64,000 nt of DNA from Marinobacter sp. SS13-12 (GCF_030227115.1 NZ_JASSUA010000001.1:2768551-2832550), one strand, 5' to 3'; shown: positions 53,590 through 62,680, counted from the stretch's first letter. Notes: generated from the letters alone by a model not told the origin. Made by a program: numbers and translations.

Positions 53590-54921
53590 ATGTTCGGCAA
53601 ACTCCGCCGACTCGACCGGGATGTATCCAGACTAGCCCTGGAAGAGTCAGAACGCTTACCCTCAGCAGAACGCAGACGCTTTCTCAGGAATGGCCTGTTT
53701 ACTGCCGGTGGTGCCATGGTTGGAGGTGCCCTTGCAGGCATCGCTCCGAAGGCCCTGGCAGCGACGCAGTATCCGCCAGAGATTCCATCCTGGACCCGAA
53801 CTCTCGGGCCAGGTGTGGTTGCCGATCCGTATGGTGTGCCGTCTCCGTTCGAAAAGGAGGTCATCCGCCGGAACGTACCCTGGCTGACCGCCGACAAAGT
53901 CTCGTCAATCAGTTTTTCCCCACTCCAGCACCTGAAAGGCATCATCACTCCGAATGGTCTTTTCTTCGAGCGCCATCATGCCGGCCGACCGGAAATCGAT
54001 CCTCAGCAACACCGATTGATGATTCATGGCCTGGTGGAACGACCGATCATTCTCTCCATGGACGATCTGCAACGGTTCCCCAGTGTTTCCCAGATCAACT
54101 TTATCGAGTGTCCGGCCAACGGCGGCATGGAATGGCGTGGCGCCCAGCTCAACTCCCTCCAGTTCCTCCACGGCATGGTGAGCTGTGCCGAATGGACCGG
54201 TGTTCGGCTGTCCACACTGCTGCAGGACGTCGGCATCAAAACGGAAGGCAAGTGGGTGCTGGCAGAGGGCGCAGACGGAGCCGCCATGACCCGGAGTATT
54301 CCACTCGAGAAAGCCCTGGATGATGTCATCGTGGCTTATGCCCAGAACGGTGAGGCCCTGCGCCGCGAGCAGGGCTACCCGATCCGTCTGGTGGTCCCGG
54401 GCTGGGAAGGTAATACCCATGTGAAATGGCTGCGCCGGCTGGAAGTGGGCGACAAGCCCTGGATGCAGCGCGAGGAAACGTCCAAGTATACGGATCTGAT
54501 GCCTGATGGCACGGCCCATGGCTTTACCTGGGTAATGGAAGCCAAGTCGGTCATCACCTCGCCGTGCCCCGAAATGCCCCTGCGTGGCAAGGGCATTCAC
54601 CAGATTGAAGGGCTGGCATGGAGCGGCCGCGGCAAGGTGAAAGCTGTGGATGTTTCGGTTGATGGTGGCCAGAACTGGCAGCAAGCCCAATTGCGGGAGC
54701 CGGTTATGTCCAAATCGCTGACCCGGTTTTCGCTTGAGTGGAAGTGGGATGGCAATCCGGCACTGCTGCAATCCCGGGTCATTGATGAAACCGGGTATGT
54801 GCAACCGACACTGGGCCAGCTCAGGCAGGCTCGCGGCACCAACTCGATCTATCACAAGAATTCGATCCAGACCTGGAAAGTCAACGGCGACGGGGGTGTG
54901 GTCAATGTTCAGCTTTCATAA
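53590..54921 (+). CDS. soxC: Sulfane dehydrogenase molybdopterin subunit SoxC
   Basis: 443 residues. Tat signal with twin arginine (ERRRFLRNGLFTAGG, about 26-50), then a sulfite-oxidase-type molybdopterin domain (about 110-310) with the molybdenum ligand Cys in FIECPANGGMEWRG, and a C-terminal dimerisation domain (about 320-440). SoxC acts in the periplasm with cytochrome SoxD to oxidise the sulfane sulfur on SoxY. The start at 53590 has GAAGGAGGAG upstream. The end overlaps the soxD start by 17 bases. First gene of the sox operon. Confidence 0.93.
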   Translation: MFGKLRRLDRDVSRLALEESERLPSAERRRFLRNGLFTAGGAMVGGALAGIAPKALAATQYPPEIPSWTRTLGPGVVADPYGVPSPFEKEVIRRNVPWLTADKVSSISFSPLQHLKGIITPNGLFFERHHAGRPEIDPQQHRLMIHGLVERPIILSMDDLQRFPSVSQINFIECPANGGMEWRGAQLNSLQFLHGMVSCAEWTGVRLSTLLQDVGIKTEGKWVLAEGADGAAMTRSIPLEKALDDVIVAYAQNGEALRREQGYPIRLVVPGWEGNTHVKWLRRLEVGDKPWMQREETSKYTDLMPDGTAHGFTWVMEAKSVITSPCPEMPLRGKGIHQIEGLAWSGRGKVKAVDVSVDGGQNWQQAQLREPVMSKSLTRFSLEWKWDGNPALLQSRVIDETGYVQPTLGQLRQARGTNSIYHKNSIQTWKVNGDGGVVNVQLS

Positions 54922-55582
54922 AACACCACGCCTGCTTGCCAGTACCTGTTTCGGCATCCTTCTGGCTGCAACGCCCGTTGCCGGTTCTGCAGAGCAGGCC
55001 GGGTACTACGGGTACGGGGAATCCCCAACCGATGAACAGATCGCCGCCTGGGACATCGATATCCGCCCTGATGGCACCGGACTGCCCGAGGGCAGCGGTA
55101 CCGTCGATGAAGGCATGGCCGTTTACGAAACCCATTGTGCCTCTTGTCATGGTGCCTTCGGAGAAGGCATGGGGCGCTATCCCAAGCTTGCAGGCGGCGA
55201 CGGCAGCCTCGCCGAAGACCGTCCGGAAAAGACGGTGGGAAGTTACTGGCCGTACGCCTCGACGCTCTGGGACTACATCCACAGAGCGATGCCGTTCTTT
55301 GCCCCCCAATCGATGTCAGATGACCAGGTTTATGCGCTGACCGCCTATGTCCTGAATCTCAATTACATCGTGGACGGGGACTTTGTTGCCAATAAAGAGA
55401 CGCTCCCGAAGGTAGAGATGCCCAATCGCGATGGCTTTATCTGGGATGATCCGCGGCCGGTCGTGAACAACGAGCGCTGCATGAAGGATTGCAAAGACGA
55501 GGTGGCGGTGTCCGACTCGGCGGAAGGCAAGAACCTCACACCAAGCACCACCGGCCCCCTCGACGAGGGGCTCATAGAATAA
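54905..55582 (+). CDS. soxD: Cytochrome c subunit SoxD of sulfane dehydrogenase
   Basis: About 225 residues. Signal peptide (MFSFHKTPRLLASTCFGI, cleavage near GSAEQ), then a class I cytochrome c domain with the haem site CASCH at residues 78-82 and axial Met in MPFFAPQSM. It takes electrons from SoxC. Only one haem motif is present; the diheme SoxD of Paracoccus is longer, so this is the short form. The C-terminal 50 residues contain a CMKDC motif (about residue 190) that is not a haem site. The start at 54905 lies inside the end of soxC. Confidence 0.88.
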   Translation: MFSFHKTPRLLASTCFGILLAATPVAGSAEQAGYYGYGESPTDEQIAAWDIDIRPDGTGLPEGSGTVDEGMAVYETHCASCHGAFGEGMGRYPKLAGGDGSLAEDRPEKTVGSYWPYASTLWDYIHRAMPFFAPQSMSDDQVYALTAYVLNLNYIVDGDFVANKETLPKVEMPNRDGFIWDDPRPVVNNERCMKDCKDEVAVSDSAEGKNLTPSTTGPLDEGLIE

Positions 55583-55605
55583 TGGCTGACCAGGAGGAAG
55601 GCGTG

Positions 55606-55959
55606 ATGCGAAAAGCGTTAATTTCCGCGTGCTTGACCACACTCGCACTGAGTACCACTGCACCGGTGTTTGCCGAACCGACCCAGGCTGACATTAACCG
55701 GGGGAAGGAACTTGCTTTCAGCCGGACCGATGGTAACTGCCTGGCCTGTCACCAGATGGATGACGGCAAGTTGACCGGCAACATAGGCCCGGAGCTGGCA
55801 GACATGAAATCCCGCTTTCCTGACCGGGAACTGCTGTTCAAACGCGTCTGGGACGAAACCCAGTTCAACCCGATGACGGTAATGCCGCCATTCGGACGAC
55901 ACATGATCCTGAGTAAACAAGAAATAAACCGGATCATTGATTACCTGTACACGCTCTAA
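55606..55959 (+). CDS. soxX: Cytochrome c SoxX
   Basis: About 117 residues with a signal peptide (cleavage near VFAE) and one haem site CLACH at residues 45-49; the axial Met is probably in MTVMPPFGRH. SoxX pairs with SoxA to start thiosulfate oxidation by oxidative linkage to the SoxY cysteine. The start at 55606 has AGGAGG at good spacing; an in-frame ATG at 55582 would add eight residues before the signal. Confidence 0.9.
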   Translation: MRKALISACLTTLALSTTAPVFAEPTQADINRGKELAFSRTDGNCLACHQMDDGKLTGNIGPELADMKSRFPDRELLFKRVWDETQFNPMTVMPPFGRHMILSKQEINRIIDYLYTL

Positions 55960-55978
55960 ATGCTGAGGAGGAGTTACC

Positions 55979-56467
55979 GTGACTGACCAAAGGCGAAGAG
56001 GCTTTTTGAAGGGGATGCTGGGCATAGGGGTTGCCGGCTTTGCGCTGGGTTCCGGCATCGTGCCATTGAGAGTCGAGGCGGCTGCCGCCCCCGATGCGTC
56101 CGGCTGGCCGGAGAAGGCGTTCAGTACGCCGGGGGTGGATGAAACCATTGCTGAACTGTACGGCATGGAAGCGAGTGAATCCGATCAGATCACCCTGGAT
56201 TTACCGACCATTGCGCAGAACGGCGCGGTGGTGCCGGTGACTGTCGAAACCACACTTCCGAACGTGACCGGCATGGCGTTGCTGGTAGCGAAGAACCCCA
56301 ACGCCCTGGCAGCCTATTTCGATATTCAGGAGGGTGCACTGCCGTTCGTGTCGAATCGCCTGAAGATGGCGGAGACGACGGATGTGGTGGCCGTGGTGAT
56401 TTCTGACGGCAAGGCTTACAAGGCCTCCCAGAACGTGAAAGTGACCGTTGGCGGCTGCGGCGGCTGA
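55979..56467 (+). CDS. soxY: Sulfur carrier subunit SoxY
   Basis: 162 residues. A Tat signal (QRRRGFLKGMLGIGVAGFAL) and a small beta-rich domain end in the flexible arm VGGCGG, whose Cys is the carrier of sulfur intermediates. SoxY binds SoxZ and presents substrates to SoxXA, SoxB and SoxCD. The start is GTG at 55979, with GAGGAGGAG upstream. soxZ follows 25 bases downstream. Confidence 0.95.
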   Translation: MTDQRRRGFLKGMLGIGVAGFALGSGIVPLRVEAAAAPDASGWPEKAFSTPGVDETIAELYGMEASESDQITLDLPTIAQNGAVVPVTVETTLPNVTGMALLVAKNPNALAAYFDIQEGALPFVSNRLKMAETTDVVAVVISDGKAYKASQNVKVTVGGCGG

Positions 56468-56492
56468 CAGCTAACCGGACAGGAGAACAACA

Positions 56493-56804
56493 ATGGCGTC
56501 CAGTATCAGAGTTCGTGCAGTAGAAAGTAGTGGTGTCACATCACTGAAAGCCCTGGTTCGACACCCGATGGATTCAGGGTTTGTTAAGGATTCGGAAGGT
56601 AATGTCATTCCGGCCCACTTCATCAAGGTTCTGACCATTTCCCATAAAGGCAAAAATGTATTTGTTGCCAACTGGGGGCCGGCAGTGTCCAAGGATCCGT
56701 TCCTGGAGTTTCGATTCAAGGGCGGAAAAAAGGGCGACGAGGTCACCATCAGCTGGGTCGATAACGAGGGCGAAAGCGATTCCACCACCGCAACGATCGG
56801 CTGA
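56493..56804 (+). CDS. soxZ: Sulfur carrier partner SoxZ
   Basis: 103 residues, the normal length of SoxZ, an all-beta partner of SoxY with no signal peptide of its own; it reaches the periplasm by export with SoxY. The segment KALVRHPMDSGFVKD and HFIKVLTISHKGKNVF are typical, with the C-terminal VTISWVDNEGESDS. GACAGGAGAACAACA precedes the ATG. No cysteine is present. Confidence 0.95.
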   Translation: MASSIRVRAVESSGVTSLKALVRHPMDSGFVKDSEGNVIPAHFIKVLTISHKGKNVFVANWGPAVSKDPFLEFRFKGGKKGDEVTISWVDNEGESDSTTATIG

Positions 56805-56855
56805 AGATTGTCGGCGCACAGGTACGCCCTGAATCGCCGAACAGGAGGATTGGAC

Positions 56856-57695
56856 ATGCTTAAAGCGAAAATCATTCTGGTCGCTCTCGGGGCGGCGCTG
56901 GTAGTGCCACAGGCACTGGCGGGCTCGACGCCGGAGGAAGACCGGAAAGAAACCGTTGAATACTTCAAGCAGATGTTCCCGGACGTCGCGATCGAAGAAT
57001 TCGTCAATGGCCAGTACGCACTGGACGAAGACCGCCGCAGCCAGTGGGAATCCATGCAGGATTTTCCGCCCTATGAGTTTGCCGTTGCTGAAGGTCAGGA
57101 GATGTTCGAGACGCCATTTGCCAATGGCAAGACCTACGCCAGCTGTTTTGATAATGGTGGCATCGGAATTCGTCAGAACTATCCGTACTTCGACTCCGGG
57201 AAGAATGAAGTCATCACCCTTGAGCTCGCCATCAATCGCTGCCGCGAAGCCAATGGCGAGAAACCCCTGGGATGGAAGAAAGGGGCGATCGCATCGATTT
57301 CCGCTTACATGGCGTCCACCTCCCAGGGCAAACCCATCAATATCAAGGTTCCGGATGACCCCGATGCGATGGCTGCCTACCAGGACGGCAAGGAATTCTA
57401 TTACAGCCGCCGTGGCCAGCTGAACTTCTCCTGCGCCAGCTGCCATGTCCAGAATCCGGGAAAATGGATCAGGGCAGACCTGCTGTCGCCGACCGTGGGG
57501 CAACCGGCAAACTTTCCGGTACACCGGTCCAAGTGGGGCGAGCTTGGTACGCTGCATCGCCGTTTCGCCGGATGTAACAACAACGTACGCGCGGAGCCGT
57601 TGCCGGCACAAAGCGAGGAATACCGCAATCTCGAGTATTTCCTGACCTACATGAGCAATGGTCTGCCCGTGGTCGGACCGGCAACCCGGCCTTAG
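56856..57695 (+). CDS. soxA: Cytochrome c SoxA, single-haem form
   Basis: About 279 residues with signal peptide (cleavage near ALAG). The C-terminal haem site CASCH is at 193-197, and the Cys that ligates and is persulfurated is in RRFAGCNNN (residue 240). The N-terminal domain has cysteines at 97 and 129 but no CxxCH, so it is the monohaem type in which a disulfide replaces the first haem. With SoxX it joins thiosulfate to SoxY. The start at 56856 follows AGGAGG; an upstream frame to 56808 is unlikely. Confidence 0.93.
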   Translation: MLKAKIILVALGAALVVPQALAGSTPEEDRKETVEYFKQMFPDVAIEEFVNGQYALDEDRRSQWESMQDFPPYEFAVAEGQEMFETPFANGKTYASCFDNGGIGIRQNYPYFDSGKNEVITLELAINRCREANGEKPLGWKKGAIASISAYMASTSQGKPINIKVPDDPDAMAAYQDGKEFYYSRRGQLNFSCASCHVQNPGKWIRADLLSPTVGQPANFPVHRSKWGELGTLHRRFAGCNNNVRAEPLPAQSEEYRNLEYFLTYMSNGLPVVGPATRP

Positions 57696-57720
57696 TCAGC
57701 AATGTAAAGGGAGAATCGCA

Positions 57721-58026
57721 ATGAACAGGCTTTTACTGACAATTGGCATCCCGCTTGCGTTGTCTGTGCCGATGGCCGCCCAGGCCGGCCCCGAAGAAGA
57801 CTTCGATGAGGTCTATTCCAGGGCCCAAAGCACTCATCGGGACGCCGGTACTTTCCAGTGGACTGTCACTTCGGACCGGCTGAAGGCAGCAAAGTCCGCC
57901 GCCGACAACGGCGAGCATGAGCAAGCTAAAGCCATGGCCAACGAGGCCTTGAAGCTTGCCGAAGAGTCCGTCGCACAGCGCAAAAAGCAACAGGAGGTCT
58001 GGCGCAGCGCCGCCATAGGTAACTGA
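57721..58026 (+). CDS. soxK: SoxXA-binding protein SoxK
   Basis: 101 residues: signal peptide (MNRLLLTIGIPLALSVPMA, cleavage near AQAG) and a short helical mature domain with repeated Ala, Glu and Lys (HEQAKAMANEALKLAEES). Small helical proteins of this kind, named SoxK or SoxXA-binding protein, lie between soxA and soxB and bind SoxXA. The similarity is moderate but the position is exact. The start ATG at 57721 has AAAGGGAG upstream. Confidence 0.78.
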   Translation: MNRLLLTIGIPLALSVPMAAQAGPEEDFDEVYSRAQSTHRDAGTFQWTVTSDRLKAAKSAADNGEHEQAKAMANEALKLAEESVAQRKKQQEVWRSAAIGN

Positions 58027-58114
58027 CCCTGTAGGCCTGACAAGACCGGCTTTGTTTCCGGCACGGAACCGGGGCAGCCGGCTAGCTCCGATAACGACAA
58101 CAAAGGAGAGTGCA

Positions 58115-59872
58115 GTGACAATTTCCCGCAGAGACTTCCTGATGGCAATGCAAGCGGCCGCTGTTGCCGGGCTCGTTCCGAAACTTGCTTTGGCCAAAGG
58201 CGGCGAGGGACTGTACGACGCACCGAAATTCGGCAATGTTCGACTGCTTCATCTGACCGATATTCACGCCCAACTGTTACCGGTGCGTTTCCGTGAACCC
58301 AACGTCAATCTGGGAATTGGTCCCAGCAAGGGCAGGGTGCCGCACCTGGTCGGAAGTCACTTCCTGGATCATTTCGGAATTCCAACCGATACCCGACGCT
58401 CCCACGCGTTCACCTATCTCGATTACACCGAGGCAGCCGAGGAGTACGGCAAGCTGGGCGGTTTCGCCCATCTCAAGACTCTTATTGATCAACTGAGAGA
58501 GCAGGCTGGAGCCGGTAACTCGCTGCTGCTGGACGGCGGCGATCTCTGGCAGGGCTCCGGTACCGCATACTGGACCAACGGCGAAGATATGGTAGAGGCC
58601 AGTAATCGCCTTGGCATTGATATCCTGACGGCACACTGGGAATTCACCTATCCCGAAGAGCAGATTCGCAAGAATCTCAGTGCCTTCAAGGGAGAATTCC
58701 TGGCCCAGAACGTTTTCCTGTCCGATGAAGCCATGTTCATGGGGGCTGAGTCCTACGACGAAGCCAGCGGAAGGGTCTTCAAGCCTTATACCATCCGCGA
58801 GCTTGGTGGAAAGCGCGTTGCGATCATCGGCCAGGCGTTCCCATATACACCGATTGCCAATCCGTCCTATTTCATTCCTGACTGGCGCATGGGAATCCGG
58901 GAAGGCGAGATGCAGGCGCTGGTGAATGAGATTCGTGAAAACGAAAAGGTAAACGCGGTCGTGGTCCTTTCCCACAATGGCATGGACGTGGACCTCAAAA
59001 TGGCAAGCCGTGTAACCGGCATCGACGCCATCCTGGGCGGCCACACCCATGATGCCGTGCCGCAGCCCACGGAAGTGAAAAATCCGGGCGGCACCACCCT
59101 GGTAGGCAATGCCGGTACCAACGGTAAATATGTTGCCGTACTGGACCTGGATATCGGGAATAACGGTGTCCGGGGCTATGAATACAAGCTGTTGCCGGTC
59201 TTTTCCGACCTGATCACACCCGATGCGGACATGGCCAGCTTCATCCAGGATGTACGGGCGCCGTACATGGACAAGCTGGGCGAAAAACTCGCCATCGCTG
59301 ACGACCTGCTTTATCGCCGTGGCAACTTCAACGGCACCATGGACCAGGTGATCTGTGATGCCCAGAGAAAGGTTCTTGATGCCCAGATTTCCCTGTCACC
59401 GGGATTTCGTTGGGGGACGAGTGTTCTGCCGGGTGACGCCATCACCATGGACGATGTCATGAACGCCACGGCCATCACCTATCCGGAAACCTATGTCCGG
59501 GAAATGTCGGGTGCCGACCTGAAACTGATCATGGAGGACGTGGCTGACAACCTGTTCAACAAGGATCCTTACTACCAGCAGGGCGGTGACATGGTGCGTG
59601 TCGGTGGCATGGATTACACCTGTGATCCGACAGCCAGCATGAACGGCCGGATCTCGGATATGCGCCTGGATAACGGCGAGCGGATAGAGGCCAGCAAAAC
59701 GTACAAGGTCGCTGGTTGGGCCACCGTAAATTCTCGGGCGCCCGGCCGGCCAATCTGGGACGTGGTTGCTGACTACCTGAGGTCGGAGAAGACCGTCAGG
59801 ATCGACAAGTTCAACACACCGACCCTCAAGAATGTCGCTGGCAATCCGGGGATTGAAGACTACGCAGGATAA
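58115..59872 (+). CDS. soxB: Thiosulfohydrolase SoxB
   Basis: About 585 residues. A Tat signal (SRRDFLMAMQAAAVAGLV) then a 5'-nucleotidase-like two-manganese hydrolase: LLHLTDIHAQL, LLDGGDLWQGSGT, VVVLSHNGMDVDLKM and AILGGHTHDAVP hold the metal and substrate residues. The C-terminal domain contains the segment AWKTYKVAGWAT-like region (here KTYKVAGWATVNSRA). SoxB releases sulfate from S-thiosulfonate on SoxY. The start is GTG at 58115 with AAAGGAG upstream. The DsrE-like gene follows 3 bases after its stop. Confidence 0.94.
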   Translation: MTISRRDFLMAMQAAAVAGLVPKLALAKGGEGLYDAPKFGNVRLLHLTDIHAQLLPVRFREPNVNLGIGPSKGRVPHLVGSHFLDHFGIPTDTRRSHAFTYLDYTEAAEEYGKLGGFAHLKTLIDQLREQAGAGNSLLLDGGDLWQGSGTAYWTNGEDMVEASNRLGIDILTAHWEFTYPEEQIRKNLSAFKGEFLAQNVFLSDEAMFMGAESYDEASGRVFKPYTIRELGGKRVAIIGQAFPYTPIANPSYFIPDWRMGIREGEMQALVNEIRENEKVNAVVVLSHNGMDVDLKMASRVTGIDAILGGHTHDAVPQPTEVKNPGGTTLVGNAGTNGKYVAVLDLDIGNNGVRGYEYKLLPVFSDLITPDADMASFIQDVRAPYMDKLGEKLAIADDLLYRRGNFNGTMDQVICDAQRKVLDAQISLSPGFRWGTSVLPGDAITMDDVMNATAITYPETYVREMSGADLKLIMEDVADNLFNKDPYYQQGGDMVRVGGMDYTCDPTASMNGRISDMRLDNGERIEASKTYKVAGWATVNSRAPGRPIWDVVADYLRSEKTVRIDKFNTPTLKNVAGNPGIEDYAG

Positions 59873-59875
59873 GTG

Positions 59876-60337
59876 ATGAGCAGACATTTCGTTGGCGGAT
59901 CCATAACAGTGCTGCTGGGCCTGGCGGTCCTTGTCGCGGCGGGCACCCTTCATGCTGAGCCGATGAGCGAGAGCAAGCCATTTGCCGAGAAATTCCTGCT
60001 CCTTCAACTGAGTGATGGTGAGCCTGAAAAGCAGAACAAGGTGCTCAGCGTTGCTGCCAACCTGCTTGAGTACTATGGCCCGGACACGATCGATATCGAG
60101 ATAACCACGTTCGGGCCGGGGGTACGCCTGATGTATGCAGACAACAGCCGGCGGGAAAAAATCACCAGCCTTATGGCCCAGGGCGTCCGGTTCACCGTGT
60201 GCATGAACACCATTAATACCATCGAGAGAGACACCGGGAATCGGCCGGTTCTCCATCCTGAAAGCATCCCGGTCGATGTGGGGGTTGCCCATATTCTGGA
60301 CGAGGTCGAGAAAGGCTATGTTCTCGTTCGCCCATGA
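59876..60337 (+). CDS. Secreted DsrE-family protein
   Basis: 153 residues. A signal peptide (MSRHFVGGSITVLLGLAVLV, cleavage near LHAE) and a DsrE fold with LQLSDGEPEKQNKVL and VRFTVCMNTINTIERD, containing one Cys in the position where sulfur-carrying members have the active residue. DsrE-like proteins relay sulfane sulfur; this periplasmic one in a sox operon may accept sulfur from SoxY or SoxB products. The start ATG at 59876 lies next to the soxB stop. Confidence 0.8.
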   Translation: MSRHFVGGSITVLLGLAVLVAAGTLHAEPMSESKPFAEKFLLLQLSDGEPEKQNKVLSVAANLLEYYGPDTIDIEITTFGPGVRLMYADNSRREKITSLMAQGVRFTVCMNTINTIERDTGNRPVLHPESIPVDVGVAHILDEVEKGYVLVRP

Positions 60338-60365
60338 TCGTCTGGCCCTGAAAAGGAAGCGTGCC

Positions 60366-60881
60366 ATGAAGACCAAGCTGTCAAAATCCTTAATGTTTGT
60401 CTCAGCCCTTGCCGTCACCGGTATTGTCTCCGCGCAGGACAGCGACCAGCCGGTGATGGTCCAGATCAAGAAACTCTCCATGGATACCGCCCTGACCATC
60501 GCGAAAACGGCAATCGACACCTGCCGGGAGCAGGGCGTGCAGGTCTCGGTCACGGTAGTGGACCGGGGCGGGCATCCCCAGGTGGTATTGCGGGACGTAC
60601 TTGCCATGGATTTGTCCCTGGAAGTCAGCTACCGGAAGGCCTACACCGCCATGACGTTTACCAGCCCGACCTCGGCCCTGGAAGACCGCTTTACCGGCCC
60701 GTTTTCTGTCGGCAAGGTCGAGAAGGTACTGCTCTCGGCCGGAGGAGTGCCCATCCAGGCAAGCGGTGAAACCATCGGTGGTGTTGGCGTCAGTGGCGCA
60801 CCTTCCGGCGAGACTGATGAAAACTGCGCTCTGGCAGGCGTTGCCGCCGTGGAAATGGACCTCGAGATGGCGTCTTTTTGA
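60366..60881 (+). CDS. GlcG/HbpS-family protein of the sox operon
   Basis: 171 residues with signal peptide (cleavage near VSAQ) and a GlcG/HbpS domain: MDTALTIAKTAIDTCREQG, VTVVDRGGHPQVVLRD and GETIGGVGVSGAPSGETDE. Members bind haem or act as accessory proteins; secreted copies are common in sox clusters, where the role is not settled. The ATG at 60366 follows a GGAAGC site. It lies between the DsrE-like and DsbG-like genes with short gaps, consistent with one operon. Confidence 0.83.
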   Translation: MKTKLSKSLMFVSALAVTGIVSAQDSDQPVMVQIKKLSMDTALTIAKTAIDTCREQGVQVSVTVVDRGGHPQVVLRDVLAMDLSLEVSYRKAYTAMTFTSPTSALEDRFTGPFSVGKVEKVLLSAGGVPIQASGETIGGVGVSGAPSGETDENCALAGVAAVEMDLEMASF

Positions 60882-60913
60882 TCCTCCTGTATTGAAAAGG
60901 AATGGTGATCAAT

Positions 60914-61672
60914 ATGTTGCGTGCACCAATCAAAGCCCTATGCCCGTTATTCCTGCTTCCGTCCATAGCTTTAGCGGCGTATCCGGATGCGGTCCAGGTA
61001 CTCGTTGATGAAGGTCTCAAGGTGGAAGCCAGCTTTGAGGCTCCGGGGGGTGTAAAAGGCTTTGTCGGCCGCAGGAATGGACAACCGGTGTCCCTTTACC
61101 TCCTGCCGGACGGCGAGCACCTCGTCGTAGGCAGGATGGTCGACGGCTTCGGCCAGGATCTCAGCGCCGAACACATCAGAAACTGGCTGCCCCAGCCGGA
61201 TTTGGCCGGAGCCTGGCAAAAACTCGCAGATGCGGCCTGGGTCTCCGAAGGCCCCAGTGACGCCAAGCGTATTGTCTATGTCTTCTTCGACCCCAATTGC
61301 GGCTACTGTGTGACGTTCCGCGAAAAGGCCCGGCCTTATCTGGAGCGGGGCATCGAGCTACGCCATATCATGGTCGGCATCATTCAGCCCTCCAGCCTGG
61401 CCAAGGCGGCCAGCGTTCTGGGTGCAGAGGACCCACTTGGCAGACTTGATTTCCATGACAGCCAATTTCCCAAAGACTGGCTGGAGTCCGATGAAAATGT
61501 ACCGCAGGGTCTGCGCAAGCAGATTCAGAGCAACAACCGCTTGATGGAGAGCCTGGCGATAGCAGTCACGCCATCGGTCTTCTATAAAGACCCGGATGGG
61601 GAAATACGCAAGATCGTTGGGCTGCCTGATGACTCGGCATTATCCGAGGCGGTTTTCAGAGCCCCGGATTAG
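60914..61672 (+). CDS. DsbG/DsbC-like periplasmic thiol-disulfide protein
   Basis: About 252 residues. A signal peptide (MLRAPIKALCPLFLLPSIA, cleavage near LAAY), a short dimerisation-like part (about 20-85) and a thioredoxin-fold domain with the active-site CGYC at residues 129-132 in FFDPNCGYCVTFRE. It probably reduces or isomerises disulfides in Sox cytochromes or regenerates the SoxY Cys, as SoxS or SoxW does elsewhere. The ATG at 60914 is preferred; an upstream ATG at 60902 abuts the ribosome site. It precedes the MBL gene by 43 bases. Confidence 0.82.
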   Translation: MLRAPIKALCPLFLLPSIALAAYPDAVQVLVDEGLKVEASFEAPGGVKGFVGRRNGQPVSLYLLPDGEHLVVGRMVDGFGQDLSAEHIRNWLPQPDLAGAWQKLADAAWVSEGPSDAKRIVYVFFDPNCGYCVTFREKARPYLERGIELRHIMVGIIQPSSLAKAASVLGAEDPLGRLDFHDSQFPKDWLESDENVPQGLRKQIQSNNRLMESLAIAVTPSVFYKDPDGEIRKIVGLPDDSALSEAVFRAPD

Positions 61673-61715
61673 CCTGGACATTCGTTCCAGTGTGTTCGAA
61701 AGAAGGAGAATAACA

Positions 61716-62651
61716 ATGGGCTTTCGTGGGCTGTTTCTGGCTTTACTGATACTGCCGGGATTTGTTGCTGCTAGCAGCGACATTCCGGACCGACTGGAAC
61801 TCACCAAGGTATCGGATCGGGTCTACTCGGCAATAGGGGCGACCGCTCCGGGCACTTACGAAAATCACGGTCATAACAACAATCTCAGTTTCATCATCAC
61901 GGAGGAGGGTGTGGTGGTGTTTAATGGCGGTGACAACTACCTGCTGGCGAAGTCGTTTCACAATTCGATTCGCAGCATCACCGACAAAGACGTCAAGTAC
62001 GTGGTGAATGAAAACGCCCAGGGACATTCCATGCTGGGCAACAGTTACTGGCGGGACCAGGGCGTACCGATCATCGCCCAGAACGAGGCGATCCGGGAAT
62101 TCGAACATCAGGGTGACACCAAGCTGGCGTCCATGCAGCGCAGGAACAAGGATAAAGCCGAAGGTACTTACGTTGCTGTGCCCGATATCGGGTTTGAGGA
62201 GCGATACGACCTGGCTATGGGGGACGTCAATATCGAGGTGCACTATTTCGGTCCGGGGCATGCACCGGGCGACCTGGCACTCTGGGTGCCCGAGGAAAAA
62301 TTGCTGATTACCGGAGATCTTGGTTTCCACCAGCGTTTGCTCGCTGTTTTCGAGGATACCGATACTGGCTCATGGGTCGAGTCGTTCGACAAGATGACAG
62401 CTAAGCTGGACCCGGAGATTGTGATCCCGGGGCACGGTAAGCCGACCACCATGGATGTGGTTACCAAAGAAACCCGTGGTTATCTGGTGTTCCTGCGGAA
62501 CGCCGTTAAGGAAATTCTGGAGCAGGGGGGTGGACTGGACGATGCCTATAACATAGACCAGTCCCAGTGGTCCTACCTGGATACCTTCGAGGAGCTTGCT
62601 GGTAAGAATGCAGGGCGTGTCTATCAGGATCTGGAATTTGAATATTTCTGA
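61716..62651 (+). CDS. SoxH-like MBL-fold protein with degenerate HxHxDH motif
   Basis: 311 residues with signal peptide (cleavage near VAAS). It is an MBL-fold protein, but at the place of HxHxDH the sequence is NAQGHS: Asn 100, Gln 102, His 104, Ser 105. The later ligands are kept: His in GPGHAPGDL, Asp in LLITGDLGF and His in VIPGHGKPT. One metal site should be lost or changed, while the other could remain. It is the last gene of the sox operon and may be a non-hydrolytic or altered-metal partner. AGGAG precedes the ATG. Confidence 0.8.
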   Translation: MGFRGLFLALLILPGFVAASSDIPDRLELTKVSDRVYSAIGATAPGTYENHGHNNNLSFIITEEGVVVFNGGDNYLLAKSFHNSIRSITDKDVKYVVNENAQGHSMLGNSYWRDQGVPIIAQNEAIREFEHQGDTKLASMQRRNKDKAEGTYVAVPDIGFEERYDLAMGDVNIEVHYFGPGHAPGDLALWVPEEKLLITGDLGFHQRLLAVFEDTDTGSWVESFDKMTAKLDPEIVIPGHGKPTTMDVVTKETRGYLVFLRNAVKEILEQGGGLDDAYNIDQSQWSYLDTFEELAGKNAGRVYQDLEFEYF

Positions 62652-62680
62652 TGTTCAGTCGAACCTGCCGAGTGGAAGTA

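Noticed and set aside
59396..60607. Minus-strand open frame of 403 codons over the end of soxB and following genes
   Set aside because: It crosses three clearly coding plus-strand genes (soxB, DsrE-like and HbpS-like) and carries no domain signal.
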